Assembly (NCBI GenBank): GCA_004562765.1
Contig: SFRL01000086.1
Coordinates: 1 to 11,141 of the forward strand
Origin: a bacterium
GTDB taxonomy: Bacteria > Bacillota > Clostridia > Lachnospirales > Lachnospiraceae
DNA: 11,141 nucleotides
Direction: 5' to 3'
How positions within the stretch are numbered: the first letter of the stretch is position 1; each line of letters opens with the position of its first letter. The notes beneath the pieces were generated by a model. That model ran no database searches, was not told where the DNA came from, and saw nothing but the letters and a program-made list of their open reading frames with translations. Shown here piece by piece: positions 1 to 6,862 of the stretch. A program made the position numbers and the translations under genes.

Positions 1-205
1 TTGCCAGAAAGAACAACGGTAACATGACGATCATCATGGACAGTGCTGCAAGGCTCACATTTCCGGTTGCTTTGACCAGAAAGAAAATCGGCACTCCGAT
101 GAGCGCCGCCGCACCAAAGCAAAGTAACTGCCGTTTCGTCAGATTGAAGAACACTTTTGTTTTTACCCTCGTCAGGTCACGAGGTACGGGAATATACGCT
201 GCCAA
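1..205 (-). CDS. PrgI family protein (VirB3-like T4SS membrane subunit), partial
   Basis: This is the N-terminal 68 codons of a gene that continues past the left edge. The start is a TTG at 205, chosen because an AAGGAGG lies 7 bases upstream and no ATG or GTG fits the frame. The product begins with a short AAYIPVPRDLTRVKTKVFFN segment, typical of PrgI proteins. Two hydrophobic segments follow, about residues 27-46 and 52-68, the second cut by the window edge. PrgI proteins are small inner-membrane parts of Gram-positive conjugation machines, comparable to VirB3, and normally sit directly before the VirB4 ATPase gene, which is therefore expected just off the left edge. The gene follows the VirB6-like gene by 17 bases, in the same operon. 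Confidence 0.82.
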   Translation of the reverse strand, partial: MAAYIPVPRDLTRVKTKVFFNLTKRQLLCFGAAALIGVPIFFLVKATGNVSLAALSMMIVMLPLFFLA

Positions 206-222
206 ACAATTTCCTCCTTCCC

Positions 223-1089
223 TTAGTGAGCGCTGAATACACCCTTCGCAAGCGAACCAGTCTTAAACAGGGTGAAGCACAAAAGGACGGTGTAGCCCAT
301 AACACCCCAGATAGAACCGATGATGTCATCACTGAATGCGATAGACTGAATCAGCACCGCATAAATGCCCACGCAGATCATAATCAGGAATCCCTGGAAT
401 CCGATTGCAAACAGCGAACGCAGATAATTCTGTCCGATATTGCTCTGTTCTCTGTTTCCAAAAGTGGAAAGCGGAATCGGGGCAAGGCTGACCATCAGAT
501 AAATTTCAATCATTCGACCGTAGACGATCACAAAGATGATGATTGCCAAAGCGGACATCGTGACCTGCACGATAAAGGATTGCAGGAACAAGCCGAGCAA
601 AGGACCCAAATCCATTGCCATCAGCGTTTCTTCCATTGTTTCCAATGCCGAAGCATCTATGGCAGTATTTCCGGATATGATACCGGCGCTTGCGTTTATA
701 ACGTGCTGTGTCACATCAAACACAGCCATCGTGATATTGAATGTGTTTGTGATTAACATGACCGCAACAAAAGTCTTGAACACCCATTTGAAGAAGATCC
801 AGGTTTCAAAATTTGCCAGATTGTTGTGGTCAATAATCATCTGAATTAGCTCATAACAGGCAATGAAGGTCAGAATCAAGCCTGCGATTGGGATAATCAC
901 TGACTCGGAGATGTTTCGTACCATGGCAAAGACACCCGGCGAAAAATTCGCCGGGGTCATGCCAACGGAGGTTGCTATCTCGCCAACCTGGTTGTTGACG
1001 GACTCAAACATCCCCGACAGATTTCCCATAATAGCTGAAACGAGCATTTCTTTCAGCCAGTCTGTGATCTGTTGGAGTATGCTGTCCAA
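223..1089 (-). CDS. VirB6/TrbL-like conjugal transfer membrane protein
   Basis: A 288-aa polytopic membrane protein of the VirB6/TrbL-like type found in CTn4-like elements (C. difficile CD1112-like). An amphipathic N-terminus of about 60 residues is followed by hydrophobic segments near residues 64-86, 98-118, 161-190, 193-208, 225-248 and 257-276. The region RMIEIYLMVSLAPIPLSTFG (about 192-211) is a conserved-looking signature of this group. VirB6-like proteins form part of the inner-membrane channel that passes the DNA strand. The start is a TTG at 1089 with GGAGGT about 8 bases upstream; no better start is in frame. It sits 25 bases after the Maff2 gene and 17 bases before prgI, as in related elements. 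The length appears complete. Confidence 0.85.
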   Translation of the reverse strand: MDSILQQITDWLKEMLVSAIMGNLSGMFESVNNQVGEIATSVGMTPANFSPGVFAMVRNISESVIIPIAGLILTFIACYELIQMIIDHNNLANFETWIFFKWVFKTFVAVMLITNTFNITMAVFDVTQHVINASAGIISGNTAIDASALETMEETLMAMDLGPLLGLFLQSFIVQVTMSALAIIIFVIVYGRMIEIYLMVSLAPIPLSTFGNREQSNIGQNYLRSLFAIGFQGFLIMICVGIYAVLIQSIAFSDDIIGSIWGVMGYTVLLCFTLFKTGSLAKGVFSAH

Positions 1090-1114
1090 AGGCGATTACC
1101 TCCTTGTTTTGTGA

Positions 1115-1330
1115 TTAACCGAACAGTCCGGAGAGCAGAGGTACAAGGGTGGTGCCGATGAGGGCAACACCGCCGCCAGCCATGAGCTGCTTCATGCCCT
1201 GGGACTTTGCGCCGGGGTTATCGTTGCCGTAGCCCTCAAGCAGATTGATTGCACCCCAGATGCCAAGACCTGCGCCCAGAGCGATAACGAGAGTCTGAAG
1301 AACGGTTACTGCGCTATTGAAAAATGCCAT
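1115..1330 (-). CDS. Maff2 family mobile element protein
   Basis: A 71-aa protein with the typical Maff2 layout: an N-terminal hydrophobic helix (about residues 8-28), a short polar loop rich in Gly, Asn and Lys (about 31-47), and a second hydrophobic helix (about 48-69). The two-helix hairpin resembles small VirB2/pilin-like subunits, and such a role is often suggested, but the function is not established. The ATG at 1330 has TAGGAGGA at good spacing. The gene is the first one after the terminator at 1370-1414 and so heads the mating-channel operon Maff2, VirB6-like, PrgI. No clear promoter is visible in the 39 bases between the terminator and the gene, so it may depend on read-through. Confidence 0.85.
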   Translation of the reverse strand: MAFFNSAVTVLQTLVIALGAGLGIWGAINLLEGYGNDNPGAKSQGMKQLMAGGGVALIGTTLVPLLSGLFG

Positions 1331-1369
1331 AATATTTTCCTCCTAAAATTTGAAATTGTTTTGAGAATA

Positions 1370-1414
1370 GAAAAAGCCCTCCGTACTACCGGCATCAAAA
1401 CCGGACGGAAGGCT
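1370..1414 (-). terminator. Intrinsic terminator between XRE gene and Maff2
   Basis: On the minus strand, AGCCTTCCGT (from 1414) pairs with ACGGAGGGCT (ending 1375) over 10 bp with one G-U pair, and an inner CCGG/CCGG pair extends the stem around an 8-base loop. It is followed at once by TTTTTCT. The right arm reaches the stop codon of the XRE gene at 1414-1416. This should end or weaken transcripts coming from the coupling-protein operon before the mating-channel genes. An 11-bp palindrome, AATTTGAAATT at 1347-1357, lies just downstream and could be an operator, but this is only a guess. Confidence 0.85.
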
Positions 1415-1806
1415 TAGTTTACGAGAATCTTTTCAAGGAACTCCTCGACGGTTATCACGCCAAGTTTCTGTTCCATTCTGCTTCTTGCATATTCAGTTTC
1501 ACAATCATATATATCACCACCACCTTTCATAAGAAACAGCCAATACATTGACTGCAACAAATCTTCACGAGAAGCACAGATTGTCGGTGAAAAAACGACA
1601 GGTGAAACCTTCAGAACCTCTGCGAGTTTCGCTGTGGTTTCTGCATTAGGGGTTCGAGCGTTTTTCTCATACTGAGCAATACGGACATCCGCTGTTTTCT
1701 CGGAATACCCCATCAGGAGTCCAAGCTCTTTCTGGGTAAGGCGGCGAAATCGTCTAACGAACTTCAATCGCTGCCCAATAGAGGTATCCGTGATCCACCA
1801 AGTCAT
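1414..1806 (-). CDS. XRE-family transcriptional regulator
   Basis: A 130-aa protein with an N-terminal helix-turn-helix of the Cro/C1 (XRE) type at about residues 11-70. The first helix is IGQRLKFVRRFRRLTQ, the second and recognition helices lie in KELGLLMGYSEKTADVRIAQYE, and a PNAETTAKLAEVLKV helix follows. The C-terminal 60 residues are of unknown function and may serve dimerisation. The ATG at 1806 has GAGGTG overlapping the stop of the preceding 106-aa gene, so the two are likely translated together. It lies between the coupling protein and the mating-channel genes, directly before a terminator, which suggests local control of transfer. Its target site is not known. Seen: HTH and position. 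Inferred: repressor role. Confidence 0.87.
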   Translation of the reverse strand: MTWWITDTSIGQRLKFVRRFRRLTQKELGLLMGYSEKTADVRIAQYEKNARTPNAETTAKLAEVLKVSPVVFSPTICASREDLLQSMYWLFLMKGGGDIYDCETEYARSRMEQKLGVITVEEFLEKILVN

Positions 1807-1811
1807 TTTTT

Positions 1812-2132
1812 TTACACCTCGCTTTCTGCAAATTCTCGATATACAACCTCATTTTTTGCTCTGCGCTTGCCTACGGCTTCACTGGGAGCAAGGTCAGGGT
1901 AGGTTGCCTGCACTTTCTGTCTGCTTCTGCGGACAGTTTCAAACCCCGGAAAGCTGCGTCTATCCAGTTCCTTCAAAAACACAGGAACCGTCATGGCATG
2001 AATGTCGATGCCACGCAGACCGGAATAGTGTTCCAGTACCATCAGGTACAAATGATTGTCGGTATTTCTTGCCTTGTGGTCGTGTTCCAAGATGTTCTTA
2101 ACCAGGGCAGATACCGTTTTCAGATTTTCCAA
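1812..2132 (-). CDS. Conserved-looking hypothetical protein (106 aa)
   Basis: The family is not recognised with confidence. The product is a soluble, mixed-charge protein of 106 residues with no membrane segment. The second half (about residues 50-106) is rich in Arg, Lys and Glu and reads like a small helical DNA- or protein-binding region; it recalls short proteins seen in phages and ICEs, but no domain name is claimed. The start is a TTG at 2132: AAGGAGGT lies 6 bases upstream and overlaps the stop codon of the VirD4 gene (2145-2147). Five bases separate it from the XRE gene, so the pair probably works or is controlled together. Confidence 0.75.
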   Translation of the reverse strand: MENLKTVSALVKNILEHDHKARNTDNHLYLMVLEHYSGLRGIDIHAMTVPVFLKELDRRSFPGFETVRRSRQKVQATYPDLAPSEAVGKRRAKNEVVYREFAESEV

Positions 2133-2144
2133 ACAGAAACCTCC

Positions 2145-3863
2145 TTAATCCGCATCGACTACCACAAACTCATCACCTGCCTTGAGCTTCAACCTTCGAC
2201 TCAGAAACTGCTCAATGTTGAACTCATTTCTCTTATCAAAGTCTGATGTGTACTTATAATTGGGGTGCTGCGTCAGATCGTACTTGTCAGAAAGAAACGG
2301 TCTGACACCACGCAACTGCAAAATACACTTGCTGCCATCCAGAACCGCAAGCTCATCTACGCTCGCAAGGTCTTTGCCTAACTTCTGATAATTCAAGCCG
2401 TAAGACGGGCTGTTACCTCTGGTGTTGGAGGTGTTGTAGGTGTCGATAGTTTCTTTTCCCAATGCCTGATTCAGTTCTTTGAGCGTGGTTGGCTCAGAAC
2501 CACCCAGGAAAATTCGGGAATCCATGTTGCCGATGATGGTATCGGCATTGTCTTTATAAATGGCTTTCAGCTGTGATTGTGCCTGGAGAACAAGGCAAGC
2601 CGATATTTCACGGCTTCGGATTGTCGCTACCAGTTTTTCCAGATTGGGAATCTGACCGATGTTTGCCATCTCATCAATCAAGCAGCGCACATGAACCGGC
2701 AGTCTGCCGCCGTACACATCATCTGCTTTCTCGCACAACAAGTTGAACAGCTGTGTGTAAATCATGGAGATCAAAAAATTAAACGTCGCATCCGTATCTG
2801 ACATAATCAGAAAGAGCGCCGTTTTCTTATCTCCGAGAGTATCCAACTGCAACTCGTCATAGGCAGTCACATCTCTGACCTCCTGAATATCAAAAGGAGC
2901 CAGACGAGCGCCGCAGGAAATCAAAATCGACTTAGCGGTCTTGCCGGCAGCCAGCTTGTATTTTTTATACTGACGGACTGCAAAGTGATTCGGCTTTTTC
3001 TTTTCCAGGGCTTCAAACATCAGATCCACCGGGTTCTGGAACTCCTCATCATCTTCCCGCACCTCCATTGCGTTCAGGAACTCAATCAGGGTGGAGAAAT
3101 TCTGTTCCTCAACCGGAGCTTCATAGTGGATATATCCGATCAAGGCACAGTAGAGCAGCGTTTCCGCCTTCGTCCAGAACTCATCACCGGCTTTTCCATC
3201 ACCCTTTGTGTTGGCAATCAGCGTTGTCACCAGTTTCAGAATGTCTTTTTCTGAATGGATATAGGCAAATGGGTTATAGTGCATCGACTTCTGAAAGTTG
3301 ATGGTGTTGAAAATCTTGATGGTGTAGCCATGCTTCAAAAGGGCGTTGCCGCACTCAATCACGATGCTGCTCTGGAGAAGGTTTGGCTTCAACCAAAAGC
3401 GAGTTTTACCGGAACCCGAACCGCCGATAATCAGAACATTCTTATTTCGGGCATTGGCAGGATTCTTCGGGCGATTGCTCATCATCAGCCGCTCCGTTTT
3501 CGTCAGGATCACATTGTCCTCGAACTTTGGTGCAATAAACGGCTCAATATCTTTTGCCGTTCCCCAACGAGCAGAACCGTACTCAACATTGTGTCGGTAC
3601 TTCTTTGCGTTTTTGCCTTTTAGATAGACAGCCAGCCGAAGTCCTGCGCCGCAGAGAATACCAATCAGCAAATCCAACGGGTGAAAGCTGGGAAACGGAT
3701 TGTTCAGGGCTATCGGAAGGGCATGAAAAAAGCTGAGGATTTTCGCAGATGAATCTGCCCCCTCAGCCAATCTCCATGCTTCTCCTAAATTCGTAGCGAA
3801 CAACCCTACCAGAAAATACGGTAAATTCAGAATCAGGAGCTTTTTCATTTTTCTCTTATCCAT
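2145..3863 (-). CDS. virD4: VirD4-like type IV coupling protein (TraG/VirD4, CD1115-like)
   Basis: The coupling ATPase that links the relaxase-DNA complex to the mating channel at the inner membrane. It has two N-terminal membrane segments (about residues 8-28 and 62-82), Walker A GGSGSGKT (about 147-154), and a Walker B-like segment RCLIDEMANIGQIPNLEK (about 393-410) with the acidic pair DE. The C-terminal signatures TYNTSNTRG and DKYDLTQHPNYKY also fit. The ATG at 3863 overlaps the PcfB stop (TGATG), with AGGAG 10 bases upstream; a GTG one codon earlier is also possible. The oddity is just after Walker A: the text runs KPNLLQSSIVIECG, whereas in family members as I recall them about a dozen residues holding a TDPKG motif lie between LLQ and the ECG segment. 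This looks like an in-frame deletion and may impair the protein. Confidence 0.93.
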   Translation of the reverse strand: MDKRKMKKLLILNLPYFLVGLFATNLGEAWRLAEGADSSAKILSFFHALPIALNNPFPSFHPLDLLIGILCGAGLRLAVYLKGKNAKKYRHNVEYGSARWGTAKDIEPFIAPKFEDNVILTKTERLMMSNRPKNPANARNKNVLIIGGSGSGKTRFWLKPNLLQSSIVIECGNALLKHGYTIKIFNTINFQKSMHYNPFAYIHSEKDILKLVTTLIANTKGDGKAGDEFWTKAETLLYCALIGYIHYEAPVEEQNFSTLIEFLNAMEVREDDEEFQNPVDLMFEALEKKKPNHFAVRQYKKYKLAAGKTAKSILISCGARLAPFDIQEVRDVTAYDELQLDTLGDKKTALFLIMSDTDATFNFLISMIYTQLFNLLCEKADDVYGGRLPVHVRCLIDEMANIGQIPNLEKLVATIRSREISACLVLQAQSQLKAIYKDNADTIIGNMDSRIFLGGSEPTTLKELNQALGKETIDTYNTSNTRGNSPSYGLNYQKLGKDLASVDELAVLDGSKCILQLRGVRPFLSDKYDLTQHPNYKYTSDFDKRNEFNIEQFLSRRLKLKAGDEFVVVDAD

Positions 3864-4345
3864 CACAGATCACGCTCCTGTTTCTTCTCTCGAACCTTCT
3901 TCGGAATCGCTGCGACAATTTCCTTGAACTTCTTCAGCTGCGCCAGAACGCTCGGCTTTTCATTCTTGGTTAATGCCCTTGCCTGATGTTCCTTGCAGAT
4001 TGCATCCAAAGCATCTGCATCTTTAGAACGGACAAAAACAAGAAACCGGGGAGGATCAACGGACTTATCTTTTCTTACGGCAAAGTCCACGCCATACTTC
4101 TTGGCGAGCTTTTCAAAATCACGGATACTCTCTTTGTCGATCTCAACATTCGTAGCACCCTGATTCTGTCCCAAAAGCTGTTTCACGGATTGCTTTCCAT
4201 GAACGGCAGGGTCTCGTGCCTTTTTCATCTTCACTTTTTCCCGGTGCTGCAAATACTTGCGGATACCGGCAATGATAGTGCGCCCCGTCAGCTTGGTTGT
4301 GCTGATCGCCAGGTTTACTGTTCTGTTTTCAACTTCTTCCTGCAT
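3863..4345 (-). CDS. PcfB family protein (DUF3801)
   Basis: A 160-aa protein of the PcfB/DUF3801 family, which accompanies VirD4-like genes in Gram-positive conjugative elements; PcfB of enterococcal pCF10 is a soluble accessory factor involved in substrate processing and recruitment. Visible are an N-terminal segment with NLAISTTKLTGRTI (about residues 11-24), a basic stretch HREKVKMKKARDP (about 34-46), a central mixed alpha/beta part with FAVRKDKSVDPPRFLVFV (about 91-108), and a Lys/Arg-rich tail from about residue 135. The ATG at 4345 has GGAGGTGA about 7 bases upstream. The stop overlaps the coupling-protein start by one base, so the two are translationally coupled. The acting role is inferred from the family and the neighbour. 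Confidence 0.87.
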   Translation of the reverse strand: MQEEVENRTVNLAISTTKLTGRTIIAGIRKYLQHREKVKMKKARDPAVHGKQSVKQLLGQNQGATNVEIDKESIRDFEKLAKKYGVDFAVRKDKSVDPPRFLVFVRSKDADALDAICKEHQARALTKNEKPSVLAQLKKFKEIVAAIPKKVREKKQERDL

Positions 4346-4381
4346 GATTCATCACCTCCTGCAAGCAGTAGAGTGAACAGA

Positions 4382-4693
4382 TTATCGTGCCATATCTCTG
4401 TGGTCGTAATACAGATTGCCCTTGGCAACTGCGGCATGGCTGATAATCTTGATATTGCCAGCTTTCTGGTTATCCAGAGCCTTCTGATAACCCACATCGC
4501 TCAAATACAGGCGATTTCTTTCGCCTTTCCAACCGACAGGCGATTCATCGGTCAGCACATCGAAAATAATCATGTGCTTGGTGGCGTCATCAAATCGTGC
4601 CAAGTCCATATAGGTATGTCCCTGGTACTCCTTGGCACCATCCTGAATCCGCTTTCGCTCCATCAGCTCTCCAATCGTCGAATTTCTTTGCAT
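4382..4693 (-). CDS. Hypothetical ICE protein (103 aa)
   Basis: The family is not recognised. The protein of 103 residues is soluble and has a compact mixed composition, with YMDLARFDDATKHMIIFDVL (about residues 28-47) and an NRLYLSDVGYQKA segment (about 58-71). The ATG at 4693 is chosen over the longer reading frame starting at 4765 because AAGGAGGT lies 5 bases upstream and the longer form would overlap the preceding gene by 62 bases. It lies 10 bases after the DUF3846 gene and 36 bases before pcfB, within the early transfer module. A role in transfer is guessed from position only. Confidence 0.75.
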   Translation of the reverse strand: MQRNSTIGELMERKRIQDGAKEYQGHTYMDLARFDDATKHMIIFDVLTDESPVGWKGERNRLYLSDVGYQKALDNQKAGNIKIISHAAVAKGNLYYDHRDMAR

Positions 4694-4703
4694 AAGAACC
4701 TCC

Positions 4704-5345
4704 TTACAGAACATCTCGGTCAGGGTTACTTTTGTGGGGAACCGAATCAGCTTTGACAGGTGCATCTTCTTTCTTCACCATGTCATCCGGCAGGGGAAGC
4801 GCCATAATGCTGCGCCCCATGCGTACAAAAGTCTCAGGCTGATGAAAGTGTTCCTCAAACTGCTTCATCAGTTCCGGGGACAGAGAACAAAAATCATCCT
4901 CGCCCAATCCCACAACCAGAAAATCACCGGCGATAATGTCATAAATATCGCCGTCATCATCACGCAGCGCACGGTTCAGTTCTTTGCCTACGAGTTTACC
5001 TTCGTCGTGCATCACCAGTGCAACCGGCTCATTGAACGGATAAGTTGCCTCAATATCGCCACCTACGGCTTTCTGCAAATCCTCCAGCTCACAGCCGATC
5101 TGCACAGCCTGCGGATACATGAACGGCTTTACCAGCAACACATTCATGGTATCTGCCTGTTCTTTCTGAACCTCCCGTTCCTCGGTCGTGCCGAACGCAA
5201 CACCGGTAAAGTTTTCGGAGTCCAGAATGTACTCCGAATTGTAATAAGCGGCTCTAACCTGTTCCTCTGCCGCATCGTGAGATTCTGCTTGCACCGTAAC
5301 CGTTTTCTCCAAGGTTTCGGTGATCTTCACATCGTATTCTTTCAA
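4704..5345 (-). CDS. DpnD/PcfM-like N-terminus fused to DUF3846 domain
   Basis: A 213-aa acidic protein that seems to have two parts. Residues 1-52 (KEYDVKITETLEKTVTVQAE and on, with AEEQVRAAYYNSEYILD) look like the small DpnD/PcfM family of mobile-element proteins. From about residue 67 (MNVLLVKPFMYPQAVQIG) to about residue 170 the sequence fits DUF3846, with DIYDIIAGDFLVVGLGEDDF near its end. The last 40 residues are a low-complexity, charged tail. Neither family has a well-defined function; both are common in conjugative elements and phages. The start is a TTG at 5345 with GGAGGT 8 bases upstream and no ATG in reach. This gene heads the module behind the terminator at 5375-5420 and has no clear promoter of its own. 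Confidence 0.8.
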   Translation of the reverse strand: MKEYDVKITETLEKTVTVQAESHDAAEEQVRAAYYNSEYILDSENFTGVAFGTTEEREVQKEQADTMNVLLVKPFMYPQAVQIGCELEDLQKAVGGDIEATYPFNEPVALVMHDEGKLVGKELNRALRDDDGDIYDIIAGDFLVVGLGEDDFCSLSPELMKQFEEHFHQPETFVRMGRSIMALPLPDDMVKKEDAPVKADSVPHKSNPDRDVL

Positions 5346-5374
5346 GTTTCGATACCTCCGTTTCTTTGGAAATA

Positions 5375-5420
5375 AGAAAAGCGACCATCCATGAACCTGT
5401 TACAGTTCATAAATAGTCGC
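5375..5420 (-). terminator. Strong intrinsic terminator overlapping the end of the 175-aa gene
   Basis: On the minus strand a 16-bp stem (arms at 5405-5420 and 5381-5396, three G-U pairs, no mismatch) closes an 8-base loop, TGTAACAG, and is followed by TTTTCTTATT. The 5' arm holds the last codons of the upstream gene and the loop holds its stop codon. Because translation runs into the hairpin, a translating ribosome could affect it. It separates the replication/partition module from the early transfer module. Confidence 0.88.
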
Positions 5421-5927
5421 ATCCACATCGGCTAAAAGCTCGAACAAGCAAATATCGTCCAGTTCGCAAATCAGGGAACCCATGTCGAAGAAAATATCGT
5501 CCTCGCATTCCACCGTAGTAACCACGCTGCGGTGTTCGTTAAGACAAATGGCTTCTTCCTTGTCCATCGTGATCGTAGACATACAGGACACCACATAGAA
5601 TGTCATATCTTCTGCTAACCACAGCTCCTTGCTCTGAATCGTGCGAACTTTTTCATCGCCGCTCATATCTTCTACATAGGACAGAAGCCGCACGGCTCTG
5701 CTGTTCAGAAGTACCTTTCCCTGATAGTCGATACCCTCACCAGCAGAGGACAATACTCGATACTCGCTAATCATCTCGGCATTTTTCTGAAACGACTTTG
5801 CCAGAAGCGCAGGAGAAATATCATCGAACTCCTCACTGTAGTTTACGAGCATATCTACCATATAATCAGGATCGCAAAGGTCGTAGAGTTCTTCCAAAGC
5901 GCCCTGAATGTTTTTGGGTGTAAACAT
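5400..5927 (-). CDS. Acidic hypothetical protein (175 aa)
   Basis: The family is not recognised. The protein has about 37 Asp/Glu against about 12 Lys/Arg in 175 residues, so its net charge is strongly negative. There is no signal peptide or membrane segment. The N-terminus (residues 1-60) appears helical; the centre (about 65-130) looks like beta strands with several Cys, and the C-terminus contains a very acidic stretch DVDATIYEL. The ATG at 5927 has AGGTAAGG about 6 bases upstream, and the gene begins 8 bases after parB stops, so it is the last gene of the rep-par operon. Strong acidity is seen in DNA-mimic proteins, but that is only one possible reading; a partner of ParB is another. Confidence 0.78.
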   Translation of the reverse strand: MFTPKNIQGALEELYDLCDPDYMVDMLVNYSEEFDDISPALLAKSFQKNAEMISEYRVLSSAGEGIDYQGKVLLNSRAVRLLSYVEDMSGDEKVRTIQSKELWLAEDMTFYVVSCMSTITMDKEEAICLNEHRSVVTTVECEDDIFFDMGSLICELDDICLFELLADVDATIYEL

Positions 5928-5935
5928 TTTTTACC

Positions 5936-6862
5936 TTACCTTTCCATTGATTTTTCTCTTTTTTTCTGCCATTGCTCCAAAAGCTGAATGATTTTATCCT
6001 CCATCTGCTTGTTGGTATAGGACTTCGGGAAGTATTTTCGCAACGAATCCGTTTTGAAGGTTACTCTGTCCAGCTCTCCCTTCTTGATTTCATTCATAAT
6101 CTCGCACATCGCATCCAGCGTACACTCGCCCTCCTGTGCGAGCTTTTTAATTCGCTGTGCTTGCGAAAGGGAAGGAGCTGCTTGAGCATAATCCATTGCA
6201 GAAAGAAAATCCTTCTGTTCTTCACTTGCCAGATAGGAAAGCTCCACCGCAGGATTGAATTTGATCTGACCCGTATCTACCATATCCAGCAGTTCCGGAA
6301 TCAGTTCGGTCAGACGGATATAACGGTGTACCTGATTTCTGCTTTCTCCTGCCTCCTGACCGACTATATCCATTGCCTGCAACTTCATCCCAACTTGGGA
6401 TGAAGTTAAATCGGTGCGTTGACCTTGATGTTTAATCGCATCCAGCTTCATCTTATAAGCAAATGCTCTTTCACTCGGCAGGATACTCTCCCTCTGCAAA
6501 TTCGCATCAACCATCAAAATAATGGCTGCATCATCGTCCAGGTCACGAACAATCGCAGGCATGGTTTCCTTACCCGCAAGCTCCGATGCCCGGTGCCGCC
6601 TGTGACCAGAAACGATTTCATAACCACCGTCGGGGTCAGGACGGACAATCGCAGGAGTGAGAACTCCGAAATCTCGGACGCTCTCTGCCGTTTTCATCAT
6701 TTCTTCATCATCAACCACACGGAAGGGGTGTCCCTCAAAGGGGTGTAGCTCAGAAAGCGGAATTTCCTGCACACGCTCCTGCTGGGCTTCAGCTCTGGAT
6801 TGATCGGTGGAGAAAATATCATCGTACCCCTTCAAGCTGATGTTTGCGCCTTTTTTCTGCAT
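5936..6862 (-). CDS. parB: ParB/Spo0J-family partition protein
   Basis: A 308-aa centromere-binding partition protein. The ParB N-terminal domain lies at about residues 32-122 and holds the signature GHRRHRA (86-92), the nucleotide-binding box of ParB CTPases, followed by ANLQRESILPSERAFAYK (about 120-137). A helix-turn-helix lies at about 164-190 (VGQEAGESRNQVHRYIRLTE), and the C-terminus from about 285 is a Gln/Lys-rich helix likely to serve dimerisation. The ATG at 6862 has GGAGGTG about 8 bases upstream and starts inside parA, overlapping it by 44 bases in another frame, so the two are coupled. In an ICE such a protein would help keep the excised replicating circle. A 27-bp inverted repeat lies within the gene at 6381-6407. 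Confidence 0.93.
   Translation of the reverse strand: MQKKGANISLKGYDDIFSTDQSRAEAQQERVQEIPLSELHPFEGHPFRVVDDEEMMKTAESVRDFGVLTPAIVRPDPDGGYEIVSGHRRHRASELAGKETMPAIVRDLDDDAAIILMVDANLQRESILPSERAFAYKMKLDAIKHQGQRTDLTSSQVGMKLQAMDIVGQEAGESRNQVHRYIRLTELIPELLDMVDTGQIKFNPAVELSYLASEEQKDFLSAMDYAQAAPSLSQAQRIKKLAQEGECTLDAMCEIMNEIKKGELDRVTFKTDSLRKYFPKSYTNKQMEDKIIQLLEQWQKKREKSMER
6381..6407. repeat. 27-bp perfect inverted repeat inside parB
   Basis: Arms AACTTCATCCC and GGGATGAAGTT are exact reverse complements and flank a 5-bp centre. The repeat codes for LTSSQVGMKL just ahead of the ParB helix-turn-helix. It could be a parS-like site for this ParB or a hairpin in the mRNA. Not shown to be either. Confidence 0.6.

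Noticed and set aside
157..756. 199-aa plus-strand frame opposite the VirB6-like gene
   Set aside because: It has no ribosome site and a His/Asp/Cys-rich composition typical of antisense frames; the minus strand gives a coherent membrane protein.
4694..4765. Longer start at 4765 for the 103-aa protein
   Set aside because: It overlaps the DUF3846 gene by 62 bases, and the ATG at 4693 has AAGGAGGT 5 bases upstream.
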